Shown piece after piece: positions 45,140 through 56,840 of a stretch of DNA of 64,000 nt. Origin of the DNA: Hsuehochloa calcarea. Lineage: Eukaryota; Streptophyta; Magnoliopsida; Poales; Poaceae. Where the stretch lies: contig CM070602.1 in NCBI GenBank assembly GCA_036346395.1, forward strand, positions 19,229,098-19,293,097, written 5' to 3'. Position 1 is the stretch's first letter; every line of letters starts with the position of its first letter. Both the position numbers and the translations under genes were made by a program. The notes under the pieces were generated by a model that ran no database searches, was not told where the DNA came from, and was given only the letters and a program-made list of their open reading frames with translations.

Positions 45140-45246
45140 CTTCGATATGGTGTGCACCCGGGCAACGGGGAGCGCAAGGGCAGCCACAGGTCTCACTAGC
45201 AAGAACCTTCCCCTTGTTCGTCGCGCGCTTAGCCCGGTTGTACTCA
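45140..45246 (-). pseudogene. 3' end of GRF2 (MULE3)
   Basis: On the minus strand, GCTGAGTACAACCGGGCTAA and AACAAGGGGAAGG.TCTTGCTAG match the last exon of the MULE2 GRF2 gene (63719-63775; protein AEYDRAESATDKGKTPAS). The gene is cut at 45247-45250 by the copia LTR; the upstream exons are missing. Confidence 0.65.
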
Positions 45247-45249
45247 GCT

Positions 45250-46510
45250 ATTGGTGATATGCCCTAGGGGCAATCATAGAGAAAATTGTATCACGTCTAT
45301 ATTTACGAGTTATAAAATAAATATTGTTATGTTCCTTGAATGAATCATTAGTTATAAAGATTAACAAGTATGTGACTTGTTGGTGAAGCTCTTTAACTTA
45401 TATGTTGTCGTTCTAAATATATCCGTAGTCAGATGTCATTAGTCGGAACACTAGTGACTCTATCGACCAGCATATATATTGATCGATGGACATGTTTCAC
45501 TGGTCATTGATATGAGAATATTGAATAAATAATGTGAACATATTTTAGAGAATATGGTGTTGGATTGACCCACCTTGAGACACTATTGAGATTGTTATGA
45601 TTTTATGTGTCATCAGTTGGTCTCAAGCAATGATGGTGTACAATCCTTAGACCTGATATCAACATGGTTTCCTACATGTGTAATAGTGCATTTTGGGTTT
45701 ACCAAATGCCACTCCATAACTAGGTAATTATAAAGGTACCTTTCGGGTGTGCTATAAAACATTCGGGGGAATGTGACTGATCGGATATATGATTTGCCCC
45801 TCCTAACATAATAGGAGAGATATCTTTAGGCCCCTTGATGTGGTCGGATGAAGAAAGTGCATGGTCATGCCGCTAGTGGTCGAAGAGTTTACCATATGAA
45901 GTTATCTGGCACTTGATCGAGAAAGTATTAACAGTCTATGGATGACAAATTATCTCACGTAGAGTTCAACCAGATATCGTGCGGCAAAGGAAGAATACAC
46001 GAGTAGGTTGTTCAGTTCAAACAGATACGGACTAGTCCTATAAAGATACGAGTTGGTCGTAGACTGGTCGAACATAATCACTATTGTGGTTTCTGTTGCG
46101 CTAAAGGACGATCCACGACTTCATGAGGGAAGCGACTGGTTGCTACAGGAGATGATCGGCGATGAGGACGCTGGACGATCGATCACGACTACTTCATCGA
46201 CGCGCTCTACGTTGGATCCAGCTGCTCCAACTCTTCTTCCGCTGCACTACGCGTCTAGTGGTAACGATCTATGATCTCTTGCTTGCATGGCATCCTGGTT
46301 TACGTGGTCGAATTTTTGAATTATCAACTAGTGTAGCCTACCCGTATCCTTTTAGTGGTATCAGAGCCATCTTATGTAGTTTTTGATCTAAATCAGTCGC
46401 CTATACTTGATATGTAGCAATAGTAGATTGGATCTATTACTAGTCTAGTCTGGGAACCTAGATTGGTTCATATGGATGAAACGATCTAGACACTGGTTGA
46501 TAAGATCAAT
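45250..46510 (+). mobile_element. Copia (Angela-like) 5' LTR with PBS, truncated element
   Basis: The start reads TTGGTGATATGCCCTAGGGG, a variant of the TGTTGGAAATATGCC start of grass Angela-like copia LTRs. The body aligns with the solo LTR at 60333-61909 (shared 'cccaccttgagaca', 'gagatatctttaggcccc', 'ttcaaccagatatcgt.cggcaaagg'). The LTR ends near 46354 and the PBS TGGTATCAGAGCC follows at 46356-46368. About 140 bp of internal sequence follows, with no gag or pol, so most of the element is lost. Confidence 0.8.
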
Positions 46511-46519
46511 TAGTTCGAA

Positions 46520-47020
46520 AGGTTGGCGTGGTGGAGTGTGATCATTTCGGTACGAAAAGGTAGCGTCGCAGTGTGTTGTATTTTTGGTCTGAAAAGGTGT
46601 CGTGGCAGAGTATGGTCATTGCGGTCTGAAAATGTAGCATTACAATGTGTTGTCATTTCGGTCTACAAAGGTGGAAGTGCATGGCCTAACAGTGTGCAGT
46701 CTTTTCAGTCTGAAAAAAGTGGTGTGGCCTTGTGTTGTCTTTTTGTTCTGAACAGGTGTCATGGTAGAGTGTTTTCATTTCAGTCTGACAAGGTAGCATC
46801 AGAGTGTGTTGTCCTCTCGGTCCGCAAAGGTGATAGTGTGTGCCCTGACAGTGTACAGCCATTTCTGTCTTAAAAGATAGCATCGCAGTGTGTCGTCTTT
46901 TCAGTCAACAAAGGTAGGGTGTGACAGTGTGCGTCCTTTTCGGTCTGAAAAGGTGGTTTGGCAGAGTGATATCATTTCTGACTTAAAAGGTGGCGTCACA
47001 GTGTGTTATCTTCACGGTAT
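46520..47020. repeat. Tandem array in MULE3 (inverted relative to MULE1)
   Basis: About eleven degenerate units built on CAGTGTGTTGTCATTTCGGT and CTGAAAAGG, the reverse complement of the units in MULE1 (29849-30145) and MULE2 (62740-63105). It sits between GRF2 and GRF1 remnants on the minus strand, as in MULE1. The array can be read open for 116 codons on the plus strand, but this is repeat sequence. Confidence 0.8.
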
Positions 47021-47289
47021 GCACAAGTGTAATACCGAAGTTCATACGTGGATCCCTTGTCAAGTTACATTCATACAGACCCAGTTGCCAAAGGTTAAAG
47101 ACTTCTCGCAATTCATAAAAAACATACAACATTGTTCATACATTAGTTTCTTTTGCAGACAACCACCACTACTTAATACATACTGAACACACTATCGGAA
47201 GGATACACACACACATAAGTTTCTTGAGCCACTTCAAGTGGTCAAGAATCATGTCAAAGCACTTTGTCTACAGGTGGATGTTCACCATT

Positions 47290-47637
47290 GGACCATATGG
47301 AACTACATGCGATCGTTCAACTGCTCTTTCAACCACAGCACCAATAGAGTCCGCCCACTGAAAGTACTGGCAACCACCGGCCTGAAAACCACACTGAATA
47401 GTGAAAATGAAGTGACAAACAAACCCTAAAACCAAATACCAGCATTCACAGAAATCAAAATCATCGATAAATACAGACACTTGTAGAACACACGCCCCAT
47501 GTTCTCTTCAGTATTGAAGTAATGGACATTTGCCGAACGCCGCAGTTCGGGCAGTTCACGTGTCTTGCACTCGCTAGTGTCACCACTCTTCGGCTCATTG
47601 AACTAGATGACAAAGATATGGCGCCGAGTAGAGTCAT
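47290..47637 (-). pseudogene. GRF1 zinc-finger gene (MULE3)
   Basis: The minus-strand ATG at 47637 leads into NCPNCGVRQMS. After a frame change, EENMGRVFYKC ends exon 1 near 47475. An intron (GTATTT..TTCAG) follows, and exon 2 starts near 47393 with GGCQYFQWAD. The pattern CxxC - R-x-F-x-K-C - C-x-Y-F-x-W-x-D is the GRF zinc finger, matching 28808-29181 in MULE1. No C-terminal membrane segment was seen, and the frame change makes it a pseudogene. Confidence 0.7.
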
Positions 47638-47847
47638 GAGACAAGTGTAAGTAAGTTAGAAGAGAGTATATTAGAAGACAGAGGGCTGGAGTTTAGTTGT
47701 TTGGGTGGGCTTTTGTAGTGGTGGGGTTCGGGATGTGGGGTAATTTTTTAATATTAAAATTTAGGCAACGCGTCGTACGAATTAGGGATAGGGATCCCAG
47801 ATCCCGCAAGTCCATATCGTCATTCCAAATGGCGACACAATGTCCCC

Positions 47848-47853
47848 TATAAA
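47848..47853 (+). promoter_or_regulatory. TATA box of the MULE3 transposase
   Basis: TATAAA in CCCCTATAAAGACCCC, followed by a purine-rich leader (47895-47960) and a possible 5' UTR intron beginning GAGGTAAAATTT near 47995. Confidence 0.6.
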
Positions 47854-50800
47854 GACCCCAAAACCCCCAAAATTCAGGCAAAAGTCACTTTAATTCAGAA
47901 AAAAGAGAAAGAGGGGTGGGAAGAGAGAGGAGTGGAGAGGAGGAGAGGGGAGGACAGGAGCTAGTGAAGCGCTACCCGTTTTGTCGTCACCTTTGAGGTA
48001 AAATTTTTTTGACTTAATGGATTATGTAGTTTTAGATCTATGATTATGTAGTGTACTGTGTTGTAGATAGTCCTTTTCAGTGGATAGTTTAGTCTTAGAT
48101 GTGTTGTTAATTGTGGAAATCTTGTTTATGGTGTAGAGCATCAAATATGTCGAGCACAACCAATTTCAAAATTTACTACCGTTAGAGGACTATTCGGATG
48201 GGGATTGTTTTGCGTTATTTCCAATCAGCGACTGTAACCCTAGTAAGACCTAAGCAGCGTACATGGGGCATTGTGATGTAACATCCTAAATTTTGGAATG
48301 TTTTTGAAGCTTTTAAAAACAAAAGTAACCATTTGATTATTTTTGCTTAAGTCAAAGCTTAATTTGAATTTTTATAAATTAAAACAATTTAATGTGAATA
48401 ATCTAAACTTTAGTTAAATTTTTTAAAAAAAAGTTATTTTATTTTGGTTCCTTGAGTTCCAGACACTTTTCTGGAATTTTCTAACAACTTTTGAAGTTTA
48501 GTTGCTATTTCTTTGAGAACGATTCTCTTTCATCTATTTTTTAAATTTAGAAATCATTTTAATTCTGGATTTTCTCTTGGGTCGAAATTCCTTTCTTTCA
48601 GGCCATTTCTTTTTTTCAGCCCAACCCATTCTCTCTTTTCCCTGGCCTTTTTCCTTTCTTGGCCCAGCCCGAAACCCTAAAGCCTCCGGTCTCGGTCTTG
48701 TCTTCATCTCATCAAATTGAGCCAAGGAAGCCGTTGCCACCAAAGGTCATTCTCGCTAAAGTTCGTCACCGTCCTTGATCCTCCGCCTGTGCTGTCACCA
48801 GCTTCGAGTTCGCCTCGACACGTTCCGTGTGTTTCTCGCCTCATCGTCCCCAGAAGAACCTTAGACCGCCGTCGCCTCCTTTGTCCCCAAAACCGGTCGT
48901 CGCCTCTACGCCCGATCTCGTCGAAGGTGAGTGCCCATGTGCATCACCTCATCCGTCTCGTTGTTCTCTTTCGATCCCCTCCCTCCTTTTTACCTCTCCA
49001 CCGCTGTCAGTCTTCATCTCCGCCGCCGGTCTCCATAGCGCCACCGTTCCCATCGCCCTTCGGTCACCTTGTCCACTCCATTGAGTTCCTTGTGCCATCG
49101 CCAAGCCGGTGCTCTCCTCCGTTTCCCTCGGGCGTCATTGCTTTGCCGTCATCATCGCACATCTGTGCTTCCTCCTCCGCCATTGTCGTTGCCACTGACG
49201 CCACCTTGCCACCGACCTTGTCGTGCCACCGCTACCCAAAGGATCGCCTCGCTCTCTGGGTTTCATTTTTTACCTCGCCGCCACCGACCTCACCACCGTT
49301 CGCCGTCGCCGCCATGCGCAAGTCATTGCCGTCAAGCTCCTCTATTCTTCTTGTTGACTCTATCTCTCTATCCCTCTCTGAAATGTGGGCCACCCTTGTC
49401 AATCTTTCTATCTCTCTCTGTCTCTCTTCCTCTCTCTTACACATTGGTCCCACAAGTCTGTCAGTTTGTTTCTCTCTTTCACATACAAGTGGGCCCCACT
49501 TGTCAGCTCAATTTCTTTTTATTTTCTTTTCTAGCCAAATGAATATTCCATTAATATTCTTTTATTTCTTCTTTTATTTTCCAGCAAATATTTCGAGAGT
49601 CTGTTATCCTTCGTTTGAACTCCGATTCAGTCCATTCAAATTCCTAATTTATCTAAAATCAAGCTCTTTATTGTAGAGTTGGTTTACTGTTTAATATTTT
49701 TGGATTTTATTTTCATTTCTTTTGAATTTATTTGTTCTTCGCTTGTTATTTTCTCTATCGTTAGACGATCTGTTTCACAAAGTAAGAGCAAAAGCAAACT
49801 TTGAAGATCCAAGTGTGGTAACTGAGCAAAACCAAAAGGCAAGTCATAGTCCTTTGATCATATTGAAGCTATGATTTCAAAATTTTGTTGTTTTATATCA
49901 AATTACATTGTATCTTTATATCAACTGCTTTTGAGAATAGTTAATCACATATTTGTCCTTATAACTCCATTGAACATTTGAATACCATGAATCACTTATC
50001 ACCATAGAATGATTAATTTTAGTTGGATATATTTGTATCCCCAACATGGATATCGTATAGATGCTTAGTCCTGCTTAGTTACGATGGGCTCATGATCACA
50101 TATACAATAATTTTAAATTTGATTTAATGAGATATGGAATTGTGACGGGTAGCAACTATTGTTAAAATTTGTGTACCATGACAGCGTATGTCATTGATCT
50201 TAGTTGAACAAAAATGATTTTCGTCCAGGCGAGCAATCGTGAAGTAAAGGGGGTGTGGTTAGCATGTTGTGGGATGTGGTAGAGTCGCCTGAGTGACTTA
50301 TCAAGGACTTAATCTTGTGCGTCATTGATCTGAACCTTATCGTACAACCACATGTCCAGTATGGGATAGACCTGGCTAACTAATTAGTACTGTCCAAATT
50401 TTGGTTTTGTCTTGGAAGAGTGAGTTGCGCGATAGACGTATACTGACAATGGCAGAACAGGGGGGCCTATCTGGTCGGAAGGACATTCAGTGTTGAAACC
50501 TTAGCGGGCAGAACTGGGTTAAGAATGAGCTTTGTAATGGCCTTATGATAATCACTTAGTCACACACATTCGGAAGTGCGTGTATGAACATTATAAGTTG
50601 ATTTATCTCTTGTGGGTAAAGCTGTACAATCTCTACATAGTTAAAACTGTTTAAACAACTGTGTCCGCAGGGATTCACACGAGGGGTAGAGTTTCTTTAT
50701 AACATGCATCAGAGTGTAAATGGGAAGTTCACTTGATGGATATAAAGTTCGTTTGGTGAATGGGGGATTCACTTGGTGGTTTGTGTCAGTTGGTGAATGA

Positions 50801-51889
50801 GGAATTCACTTGGTGGTTTGGTTGGGAAGTGAATGGGAAGTTCACCGGTTGATTTCAAAGAAACTTTTTTACTTTATTTATTTTTTTTATTTTAAATTTC
50901 GCATTTCAATCTATTTAACGTATTTATCGTCAATACTGCTTTCTGCAAAAGAACCATACAGATACAACTAATCCTTTGTTCAAGCTTGGCATGAATATTA
51001 ATTGCATATTGTTTCCCTATGACTTGCTTAGTACTTTATGTGCTCACGGCTTCAAATTTTGTTGCTCAGTTGAAGAGTATCAAGCAGCTCAAGAGTTCTT
51101 CGAGAAGAAGTATTATGAAGACTTTACGAATGTCAAACCCCAAATTTGCAATTTGGAATCATCTGTGTTCACAGCACTAGTCTCTGGATCAGTAGCTAGT
51201 ACCCACAGTTACATCATTAGATCTCAACACATATCATAAAAAGGTAAAGCTATTGCATAATAATAAACAAAACATAAATATACCTTATGGTGTTTCACTT
51301 GCAGAATGACTGACCAGGCCAAATACCTTTAAAGAATCAGCAGCGGAAGCAAAATAACACTATAATACGTGGAAGCCTCACGATATACCCACAGTCAATC
51401 GACTGGGGTCCGCGACCTAGTTCTTGGCCTTCTGATCTTCAGTCTTGACCGATACTCAAAATTGTCCATATAGCCTTCTTTTATGTGTACTGACTAAAAG
51501 AATATAAATAGCGAGTATGAGTACACAACCGTACTCGTGAGACAACACACAATGCAATTGTTATATATATGCAAGGCTTATCAAGGGAGATTTATGGTTC
51601 TTTTATTTGCACAAAGCTAAGTTTGAATTAGTTTATGTAGTACCAAATTCTCGAGACTTGGCATTTTAACTAACATAAGTTTTGATAAACTGAGTTTTAC
51701 TGTAAAATACTAGTGGAGGTTTTAATATCCTATACCATTCAGTGGCTCCATCCACCCAATGCTCGGGTTACATCTTGTACTTACCACTGGTCCTCGACTA
51801 GGCCATCTCAAATCTCTAGGTTTCAATCCAATATTTCCAATCGCTCAGCTCCAGTCCAATCTATATCACTTTCCAGGGCTACATCCATC

Positions 51890-52290
51890 CGGTGATCCCA
51901 AGGCTGCAACCACCTGACAATTTCGGTCGGCCTACACCTGAAATTCTAGGCTGAATGCCTCTTGCGACTCTCCGGCTACACCACCCAACGAAACTTAGGC
52001 TGCAACCCTGGCGAAACTTAGGTCGCAATCCCTCTAACCCGCAGGCGAGACGACCCTCGAATCCCAGGTTGCCAACCCTTGAATCCCAAGATTGCACTAC
52101 CCTTGAGACCCAGGGCGCTTTCTCCCGCCAATTCCTAGGTTGTACCCGTCCGCTAATCCCGAGCTGCATCCATCTTGCAAATCCCGCGACTGTATGCACC
52201 CAATACTTTCCACTAGTTCTCAACCAGGATAAGTCAAATCCTCGGGTTCCAACCTGGCTTTTCATCCCATCCTGACGTACTCCCATACGA
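51890..52290. repeat. Imperfect short tandem repeats inside the minus LTR
   Basis: Roughly 30-40-bp units with CC(C)AGG.TGCAACC and ACCCTTGAATCCCA wording recur about ten times (for example near 51955, 52000, 52060, 52085 and 52130). Confidence 0.6.
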
Positions 52291-52984
52291 ATTCACCACT
52301 ATTTTCACACGCCCAAGTCTAAAACAGTTTCCAGTTTTTCCCATTTGAAATCATTTTTCCTTTTCAAAATACTATCCAGGCTCCCGCCTCAACTGCCCAA
52401 ATCCAATTCCAAGTTTTAAATGATGTCGGAGCAAATCATTGCCCACATATCAATGTATCTAAGTAAGGCTAAGCATGACACTTAGATACAGACTTATCAA
52501 CTAGTATGTATATCATTAGTTCTAGGGTGACAAAGAATAGTATCCAAGTTCAAGGATTAAGAGTTCATACACAATTATCATTAAGGTATTAACTATGAGC
52601 TAGAGGAACATAGCTGTATAAATCATAGCAATGCAATTTCATAATTTAAAAATAATATAATGGCAAAAAATAGATGCAATATGATCAAAGTGTTGACTCG
52701 CCTTGCTCAATGTTCTGATAAGGCTCAATATTCTGATAATTGCCTTGCTCAATATTCTGATAACCTTCATGTTCAATGTTCTAACAATCTTGTTCTTGCT
52801 TTGTCTCGAGCTATTGTTCTATTGTAGCTTCAGATTCTATCTATGCAGAATAAGATCGAATCCAAAAACATCTGAAAGCAATCAACGAAATCTAATAAAT
52901 CCAAATACATTCAAACAAAAGGAAATGCTTCGAATGAAAGTAAACATATCTAATGATATCTTGAAAGACGGAAGTACTCCATAT

Positions 52985-53215
52985 GAAACTAATCTTACTT
53001 AGTGGAGTTGATGAAGGGAATACTGCAGATGAAGTGTAACTAAGGAAGTTGATGAAGGAAATACTTCACACAAGGTATAACCAAAGAGGTCGATGAAGGA
53101 AATATTTCAGACGAAGTATAACCAAAGGAAGTTGGTGAAGAAAATACTTTAGATGGAATGAAGTACATCCCACGATAGTTGGAATGAAGCAAAAACTTCA
53201 GACCAAAGTAGATAA
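52985..53215. repeat. ~45-bp tandem repeat inside the minus LTR
   Basis: The unit GTTGATGAAGGAAATACTTCA..CGAAGTATAACCAAAG.. recurs about five times between 52997 and 53170 with point changes. Confidence 0.7.
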
Positions 53216-53219
53216 ATCT

Positions 53220-55380
53220 CAACTCTATTCGTTTGGTCTAGTGGTGGGGTTTTGGGTTGCTAGCTCGACTTAAAGTTAGGTAACATGTTTGATCCGGAGC
53301 GAAGCCGAGAGGGATTGGGCTCTCGAAAAGTTCGCTGGTGCAATGAGTTAGGATTCCAACCGAGGAAGAAGAATATTCATAGGAATATTGCGCATCGGTT
53401 ACCTAGATGGGAGAGATCACCCAGCTAGATAGGATCCTTTGATCCACCTTCATATCATGAATTGTACTTCTACCGGGAGCGGATAACGATGGATGAAAGC
53501 TAGAACCTAGGTGATGTTGTTTGGCGGATGAACTTCTATCATCTACTTGGGAACATACCACCACTACTCACACGACACCTTAGCTCCTCTTATGATTCTT
53601 TTAGTTATTACTTCCTATTAACCGAGGAAGTTCTATGATGGATAGGTGAGACTTATGCGTGTAGGTACGAGGTTCACTCTGGGCAGACATAAGTCTCACT
53701 GACACAAGGCACCTAGCTCTCTTACTGGTTTTCTTATTAATCCATATTTATCAAGGAAGTTCCATGAGGCTTAGCTAGAACTTCCAAGCATTGGCTAGAT
53801 ATCAGCCTTACATTTTTAGTGGTGTCTACGGGTTTGGGTTTGTGGCGATCTTTAGCTAGCTTCATTACTTGTGTGACTTATCACACACTAAAGTAGCCTA
53901 TCACACTAGCCTGATCCTTAGTTTCAACATATACTAATGACTACTTCTAGTTAAGTAGATCACTACCTTACAAAGCCTATGGCCCCTGCCTACTAGCCTT
54001 TGCTTAGCGATCGACCCTATTGCCACCGCTAACCTTCATGACTAATGGTGCTAGTAATCTTTATATATTGTAAAGTTTATATTTTAGCTTCTAGTTCCAG
54101 GTAAAACCTAGTTACACGTGAGCCGTATTCGTCATATTATGTTTCATTTGAATTGTGCGTGTAGAAGAATCTAATCCTTCCGCCTGACAATGTTAATGAC
54201 CTAGGACCCACGGGTAGTTTAGATCTTCTTATTTATAATTTTGGTATCTAACTAGTCAGTGCTATTCCACAACCATTGTATGTAGCCTATGTGTCATGAC
54301 CTAGTAACCATCGCGGGTTTATCTTTTAACTAAAGTTATTGGCCTAAACATTTGGTATGATACACTGGTTATGTCAACTGAATCAATCACCTTGTTAAGC
54401 ACTAACCATTCATGTCAATCCCCTATTTACTGGGCTTATTCCTTGATTAACATTTTGGTCACCCCATTACTATTACTATTATTATTACCATAACCATGGC
54501 CTAGGGTCTACTGTTGGCTATGACATTACTTGAATTATCTATTCCATTACGACAGCAGCCTAGGGTTCGGAGGTCATTTACATACTAGTGATGAACTACT
54601 AGCTTCCATTAAAGTTTATCGCTACTACCTTTTAAATTACACCTTAAATCAGCTATCTCTATGCCAAGGGTCTTAGGACCTTCACCTAGTGTTAAACGAA
54701 TTATCCTTGGTCAAATACTTAGTTAGGTGGCTCTAGGTGTGCTCGATCCACATAGCAAAAGGCTCACTGATCATTTCTATCTAACCCCCAAATCACTTGA
54801 CTTATTCATTAACTAACACCATTTGACAATAGCATTTGTTGATTAAACACTCATTAGCGAAGTAGCCTACTAACAAATTCTAATTAGCTATCCAAATTAC
54901 ACCTACCACTACTACTGCTATGTTGATACCCCTTTACTGTAGGCAACTATACGCCAAATGACGTAGTCTATCGATCACTTCAACACTATGCTTTGTTAGA
55001 GATAATGTTTTGTTTAGACACAACCTCTACTCAAGTTAATATCTTTATGTACCGACATACTAATCAACTTAATTTATTGAGTTATTATCATTTCAGTAGC
55101 GGCCTAAACGAATTATCTTAGTATAATTCCTAAGTAGATTTGTCTTTTCCTGATGACAACTGCCTTTGCACAATAAGGACAGTAACTCATTGAGAAACTC
55201 CATTTAAGCTTTACTCTACTTCATCTAGTTACTAACTAACCTTACTATAATTGAATTTCTCTAAAGGTATTTCTATTCATAAGTTTTAATTTACTAACCA
55301 GCTAATCTACTGGCTATACTGGTATCCTTTTTATCTATTCACTAATGGGGCCACTGTTAGTTAGATAGTCTTAAAACACT
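53220..55380. other. LTR interior without recognisable feature
   Basis: Long stretch with no open frame of note, AT-moderate, with scattered short repeated words. It belongs to the minus LTR by position; nothing else can be supported. Confidence 0.4.
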
Positions 55381-56840
55381 GATTGTCTCTAATCTCTTAT
55401 AGGTGGTCCCCTATTGGTCAGTCCCTTACACACAACACACAGAGAGAGAAGACAGAGAGACACACAAGGCAAAACAGAGGAAGCAGATGCGGCTTTGTGG
55501 TGAGGGCGGCACCGGCGGAGGAGGTGACAGCGGCAGCCGTGGGGGGGGGGGGCATGGAACCGGATGGGGAAGGCGGTCCCAACGAGGGTGGTGTCGTCGT
55601 TTGGGCGGCACCATGGCAGCCGAGTAGCAGCGGTGGCGGCCGGCCACGTGAGGGGAAAGAACTAGGGGTAGCATGAGTGTCGCTCGGGTGTGGGGGACTT
55701 ACCAGAGCCGGTGGTGGTGGCGAGGAGGAACCGTGACAGGCCGGCAGGGGGAGCCACAGGTGGTGCGGGCGGTTGGCCATGGAGCCGGTGCTGGGGAGAA
55801 GGAGAATAGGGGGGAGTGACGTGGATAGGTTGGGGAAGGCGAGGAGACGCTCCAGTAGGGAGGAATTGGCTGGAGGGGCACCGCGGCAGGAGGGGTGGCG
55901 GGGGGGCGATGCGCTCGGTATAGCGCTAGTGATTGCAGCATGGCACGCACGCGGCGGGGATGCGAGCTGGTGGTTTGGTGACACACTTTGTGCGATGGGC
56001 GAGCGGCAGCAGCACGTGGCGAGGATGGGTGCGTGAGCTATGGGCAAAGCGCCAACGCCGAGGCGACGTGGCACCGGGAGGGAGAAAGCAGCAGTGGCGT
56101 GGCGGCAGCGCGTTGGCGACATGGGCGCGAGGGTGCTAGTCAGGGGAAGAAGCACATAGAGGAAGGGAGACCAGGGCGCTAGCGGGTGGGCTTGGTAAGG
56201 GAAATCTAGGATGAGAAAGAGAAAAGGAAGGAAAAGAAAGAGAAAGGAGAGAAAAGAAAAAGAATAAGACTATTTCATTTTTCTTTTTTAAAACTCAGAT
56301 ATGGATTTAACTTCTTGATCTTTCGATTAGATTTTAAAACAAAACCTGGTAATTCGAATATCAGCAAGATGTTTCATAAAGTTTTAAAAATCCATATTTT
56401 TAGCCTATTGAACTTAAAAGCCAATTTTGGAGTGTTACAGCGAATTAGGATGTGTTCTCCACTCGATTGGAATTTGGGCATGTCGATTGGACTTTTCAAG
56501 TTTTTTCGTTCCGCTGGAAGAGTTTATTTGTTTCTTTAGCCATGCATGGCAAGTTAAGTAAACATTTGACTATAATGTCCAGTTATTATTACTATTTTTT
56601 ATTTGAGATCTTTTTAGTTAAATCAATAAATTGATGATATTTCATCGATGTTTCCTGTGTGAACTATTTACTGATCTGGGACTAGTTCAGAATACATGGA
56701 GGGTTTCAGATGTGTAAAGACGGGTCTCGACATGTGATGCGGTGTTTGTTCCACATATTCGATTTGGACCACACTGCGTATGATCTGAAATTGAGTTACC
56801 TTATCAACCGAGCACAACAAGGCACGTATTGACAATTAAT

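Larger units (their letters stand above)
51131..56439 (-). mobile_element. Nested minus-strand LTR sequence, TSD ACGAA/GCGAA
   Basis: In plus orientation it runs from TGTCAAACCCC to GGAGTGTTACA; its minus strand therefore starts TGTAACACTCC and ends GGGGTTTGACA, as Tekay-type LTRs do. Flanks are ACGAA (51126-51130) and GCGAA (56440-56444), one mismatch. At 5.3 kb it is long for a solo LTR, and a further insertion inside (perhaps within 53.2-55.3 kb, where I see no landmark) is possible. No gag or pol was seen. The GC-rich part (55480-56200) has only compositional open frames. Confidence 0.7.
48277..56732 (+). mobile_element. Solo Tekay-like LTR (outer), TSD TGTGA, carrying a nested LTR
   Basis: It starts TGTAACATCCTAAATTTTGG and ends GGGTCTCGACA, with TGTGA at 48272-48276 and 56733-56737. 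Without the nested insertion at 51131-56439 it is about 3.1 kb and matches the LTR at 37380-39931 in order (GC-rich region 48660-49330, ACAACCACATGTCCAGTATG region at 50340, end 'ctagttcagaataca'). A 319-codon open frame at 48717-49676 is the GC/CT-rich LTR part, not a gene. Confidence 0.88.
48149..56830 (+). pseudogene. N-terminal fragment of MULE3 transposase, split by a solo LTR
   Basis: ATG 48149 starts MSSTTNFKIYYR, then an in-frame TAG and a short frame up to the insertion at 48276. After the LTR, 56738-56821 continues in frame with FHIFDLDHTAYDLKLSYLIN and ends TGA after RAQQGTY. This resembles the N-terminal module of grass PMD-type MULE transposases (compare 24392 onward in MULE1). 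Nothing of the DNA-binding, DDE or SWIM regions was found downstream, so only a fragment remains. Confidence 0.6.
44294..56840. mobile_element. MULE3: broken Mutator-like element with GRF module and transposase start
   Basis: The left end resembles the MULE2 ends (CGTCGAATTTTTAAAAAACAATATTAATTTAAA). Reading inward there are subterminal TGTCGCCAATT..AGCGACAG hairpins, the end of GRF2 (minus), the tandem array, GRF1 (minus), and then, divergently, the transposase promoter and N terminus (plus). A copia LTR interrupts GRF2, and a solo LTR interrupts the transposase. The right end was not found, so the element is truncated. Confidence 0.65.

Noticed and set aside
46523..46873. 116-codon open frame with repeating peptide
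   Set aside because: It is the translated MULE3 tandem array, not a gene.
48717..49676. 319-codon open frame on the plus strand
   Set aside because: It lies in the C/T-rich part of a Tekay-like LTR; Pro/Ser-rich low-complexity translation, no domain, and the LTR edges with TSD explain the region.
55418..56155. 245-codon minus-strand open frame
   Set aside because: Compositional frame in the GC-rich part of the minus-strand LTR; Pro/Ser-rich, no conserved motif.
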